Origin: Moorella sp. UBA4076
GTDB lineage: Bacteria; Bacillota; DSM-521; Neomoorellales; Neomoorellaceae
Assembly (NCBI GenBank): GCA_002383405.1
Contig: DFYS01000148.1
Coordinates: forward strand, 1 to 7,268
Direction: 5' to 3'
DNA length: 7,268 nt
Shown here: positions 6,018 through 7,268 of the stretch, one piece after another
How the letters are laid out: the number at the start of each line of letters is the position of its first letter
Position numbering within the stretch: position 1 is the stretch's first letter
Program-made: the position numbers and the translations under genes
Notes under the pieces: generated by a model
What the model saw: the letters and a program-made list of their open reading frames with translations, nothing else
What the model was told of the DNA's origin: nothing
Databases searched by the model: none

Positions 6018-6269
6018 TCACCCCTCGCTTTTATTTCCTGTGCCTTTGAAATTGCGATCAGGGAAGGCGTTATGGATTGTCTGGCCGTCTTCCAGGGTTA
6101 CCACGCGCAAATATTTCCCGATCTCTGGAATAAGTATCCAGTGCCGTATCCTCCCATCGGACTGCACTTCATGATATTCAGGTTCACGTATTGCTTGCGC
6201 GCACCACTCCAGCCTGATATATGGGCGCTTGCGCAAGACCTGTTCCTCAAAATAGCGCGTCATTTTCAT
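6018..6269 (-). CDS. DUF4258-like small protein, possible toxin-like partner
   Basis: The product has 83 residues; the ATG at 6263 (two codons in) is an equally good start because AGGT lies seven bases before it. Recognisable stretches are YFEEQVLRKRPYIRLEWC, the central GRIRHWILIPEIGKYLRVVTL and HNAFPDRNFK near the end. The compact alpha/beta pattern with conserved R, H and W/Y residues recalls DUF4258 and other RelE/BrnT-like small proteins, and I have seen this type paired with DUF2283. No catalytic assignment is possible from sequence alone. It is first in the operon, unlike the neighbouring Phd-PIN pair where the antitoxin is first. Confidence 0.7.
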   Translation of the reverse strand: MKMTRYFEEQVLRKRPYIRLEWCAQAIREPEYHEVQSDGRIRHWILIPEIGKYLRVVTLEDGQTIHNAFPDRNFKGTGNKSEG

Positions 6270-6299
6270 TACCTGTTAACCCGCCCCTCTCCTGGAAAT

Positions 6300-6305
6300 A
6301 TTATA
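6300..6305 (-). promoter_or_regulatory. Candidate -10 box of the DUF4258-like/DUF2283 operon
   Basis: TATAAT on the minus strand lies about 30 bases before the start codon, which is well placed. No good -35 box sits 17 bases upstream; TTGATA occurs but at 21 bases. The upstream sequence also contains one copy of the recurring TGATAGCA motif. Confidence 0.4.
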
Positions 6306-6382
6306 CCCCAACTCAAGATATTATGCTATCAACGGATCAGGCAAGCCTGTATAATTCCCGGTGACAAAAGTAAATTTGATCC

Positions 6383-6411
6383 TTGACAAGGAAGATGCTA
6401 CCATGCATAAT
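6383..6411 (+). promoter_or_regulatory. Sigma-A promoter of the polyferredoxin gene
   Basis: TTGACA (6383-6388) matches fully, and CATAAT (6406-6411) matches five of six bases, with a 17-base spacer. Transcription would start close to 6418, inside the palindrome at 6414-6429 and just before the ribosome binding site. Confidence 0.8.
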
Positions 6412-6413
6412 GT

Positions 6414-6429
6414 AAGTAAGTATTTACTT
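6414..6429. promoter_or_regulatory. Palindromic operator candidate
   Basis: AAGTAA (6414-6419) and TTACTT (6424-6429) are perfect complements around GTAT. A 16-bp palindrome directly after the -10 box is an ideal repressor site, and its form resembles sites bound by TetR-family regulators. No regulator gene is present in the window, so the binding protein is unknown. Confidence 0.55.
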
Positions 6430-6445
6430 GAAGAGGAGGACGGTC

Positions 6446-7138
6446 ATGCCGCGGCGGTACTCAATCCAGCACTGGCGCCTGGTGGTGCAAATCCTGGCCC
6501 TGCTCCTGTTTACCTATTTACTAAGCAGCGGGAGAAATAAGCTCTGGATGCTGATTATGCTCGCTTTGCTAATCTTAACTCCCTTAGGGGGGCGCCTTTA
6601 CTGCGGCTGGCTATGCCCCATTAATACCCTGTTGCGACCTGTCAGTTGGCTGCGAAGTAAGAAAGCCGGGCGGCCGGCGCCGGCACTACCCCGGGTTCGC
6701 TGGATTTCCTGGTTACGCGTGACAATTTTTATTTTGTTTCTATTGCTTTTCGCGATGACGTTACGGGGGATGATTAAAATAAACCTCATTTTAATTCTTG
6801 CCCCCTTCGCCATTTTAACCACCGTTTTTTTCTCCGCAGCGGTCTGGCATCGTTACTTTTGCCCCTTCGGTGTGCTTTTCAGCTTACCAGCAAGCGTCAG
6901 CCGCTGGCGGTTCCGTATTAACCCGGACCTCTGTCGGGCCTGCGGCCGCTGCCAGCGTGTCTGCCCGGCCGGAGCCATCGCTGTCGATGAACCCTCGGCA
7001 AAAACTTACCACATTCTGCCCCGTTATTGCCTCTCGTGCTTCACCTGCCAGGAGGTTTGCCCGCACAGCAGCATCGAGCTGACTGCTGCCAGGCCCGACT
7101 CATCCCGGGCGGAGGAAAAAGCGCGGCCACCTGTTTGA
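6446..7138 (+). CDS. Membrane polyferredoxin, NapH/CcoG-like 4Fe-4S protein
   Basis: The product has 230 residues. The ATG at 6446 is preceded by GAGGAGGA at 6433-6440 and was preferred to an in-frame TTG at 6428, which lies inside the operator. Membrane segments lie near 11-27, 33-48, 89-107 and 113-133. The NapH-type motif YCGWLCP (C53, C57) follows the second, and a shortened FCPFG (C139) follows the fourth. Two classical ferredoxin motifs come next: C163, C166, C169, C173 and C195, C198, C201, C205, each CxxCxxCxxxCP. Such proteins pass electrons between the quinone pool or membrane and partner oxidoreductases (COG0348). No partner reductase or periplasmic Fe-S gene is in the window, so the pathway is unknown. 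The last 20 residues are hydrophilic and the gene ends just before the structured region. Confidence 0.9.
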   Translation: MPRRYSIQHWRLVVQILALLLFTYLLSSGRNKLWMLIMLALLILTPLGGRLYCGWLCPINTLLRPVSWLRSKKAGRPAPALPRVRWISWLRVTIFILFLLLFAMTLRGMIKINLILILAPFAILTTVFFSAAVWHRYFCPFGVLFSLPASVSRWRFRINPDLCRACGRCQRVCPAGAIAVDEPSAKTYHILPRYCLSCFTCQEVCPHSSIELTAARPDSSRAEEKARPPV

Positions 7139-7152
7139 GGCCCGAAGGGCTT
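7138..7152 (+). terminator. Small hairpin directly after the polyferredoxin stop
   Basis: AGGCCC and GGGCTT pair around GAA, with one G-T pair. It starts at the last base of the stop codon. Only TTAAAT follows, so it is a weak terminator at best. Alternatively it is the subterminal palindrome of an IS200/IS605-type left end, in line with the structured RNA behind it. Confidence 0.35.
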
Positions 7153-7268
7153 AAATATGCCGCGCCCGAGGCCTGCAGAGCGAGGTCCTTGTATAAGGGC
7201 GGGACGTGGCGCCTGAAGGGAACCTGCCTCACCCCTGTAGAGCAGCAGACTGTTTCGCAAGAAAGCTA
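7153..7268 (+). ncRNA. Structured RNA, candidate IscB omegaRNA (HEARO), truncated by the window edge
   Basis: No frame here looks coding, and the GC-rich sequence is dense in pairing. GCGCC (7162-7166) pairs with GGCGC (7208-7212). CCTTgtatAAGG (7187-7198) is a hairpin followed by GGGACG. GAGGC (7168-7172) can pair with GCCTC (7226-7230). TTTCgcaaGAAA (7253-7264) is a perfect stem with a GNRA tetraloop, and GGGAAC sits in a presumed internal loop. The order GAG, hairpin, GGACG, GGAAC-TGC, CAG, GCAA-loop hairpin, AAGC recalls the scaffold of the IscB guide RNA as I remember it. IscB omegaRNAs lie just upstream of the nuclease gene, which would begin beyond base 7268. Group II intron or another structured RNA is the alternative. 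Confidence 0.4.

Noticed and set aside
1..7268. CRISPR array, tRNA or rRNA genes
   Set aside because: I saw no regularly spaced repeats and no tRNA- or rRNA-like conserved stretches on either strand.

Overview
The window looks like chromosome of a thermophilic, moderately GC-rich Gram-positive anaerobe, most likely Moorella-like (Thermoanaerobacterales). This is an inference from the gene families and the strong AGGAGG-type ribosome binding sites, not from a marker gene. Three conserved blocks carry the housekeeping and redox genes. Between them lie AT-richer, decayed or mobile stretches with toxin-antitoxin-like pairs and gene remnants.

Left part (1-1650): the start of a GH57-type alpha-glucan branching enzyme runs leftward off the window. 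A membrane-anchored DUF4912 protein lies behind it on the same strand. The 460 bases between them hold a plausible promoter for the GH57 gene, one doubtful small ORF and an inverted repeat at the DUF4912 stop codon. A decayed open frame lies between DUF4912 and the next gene.

Middle (1676-3994): a CPBP (CAAX-like) intramembrane protease and, 33 bases later, a 23S rRNA uracil-5 methyltransferase (RlmD/RumA family) form a rightward pair. The methyltransferase has all its catalytic and Fe-S residues but carries an unusual in-frame, low-complexity insertion of about 90 residues.

Accessory part (4116-6310): a leftward Phd/YefM antitoxin and PIN toxin operon has a consensus promoter (TTGACA-17-TATAAT). 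Upstream of it is a pseudogene whose start resembles a lactonase-type beta-propeller protein. It is interrupted by a 143-bp MITE-like element with an exact 8-bp target duplication; removing the element and one duplicate restores the reading frame. Next come a fragment of an unrecognised membrane protein and a second leftward two-gene unit (DUF4258-like plus DUF2283) ended by a clear intrinsic terminator.

Right part (6383-7268): a polyferredoxin-type membrane Fe-S protein (NapH/CcoG-like) has its own consensus promoter and a palindromic operator candidate at the transcription start. Immediately after its stop codon the sequence becomes a GC-rich, hairpin-rich non-coding stretch. This resembles the guide RNA scaffold (HEARO/omegaRNA) found upstream of IscB nucleases, which would put an IscB gene just beyond the right edge. 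That is the most interesting lead; the MITE and the methyltransferase insertion come next.
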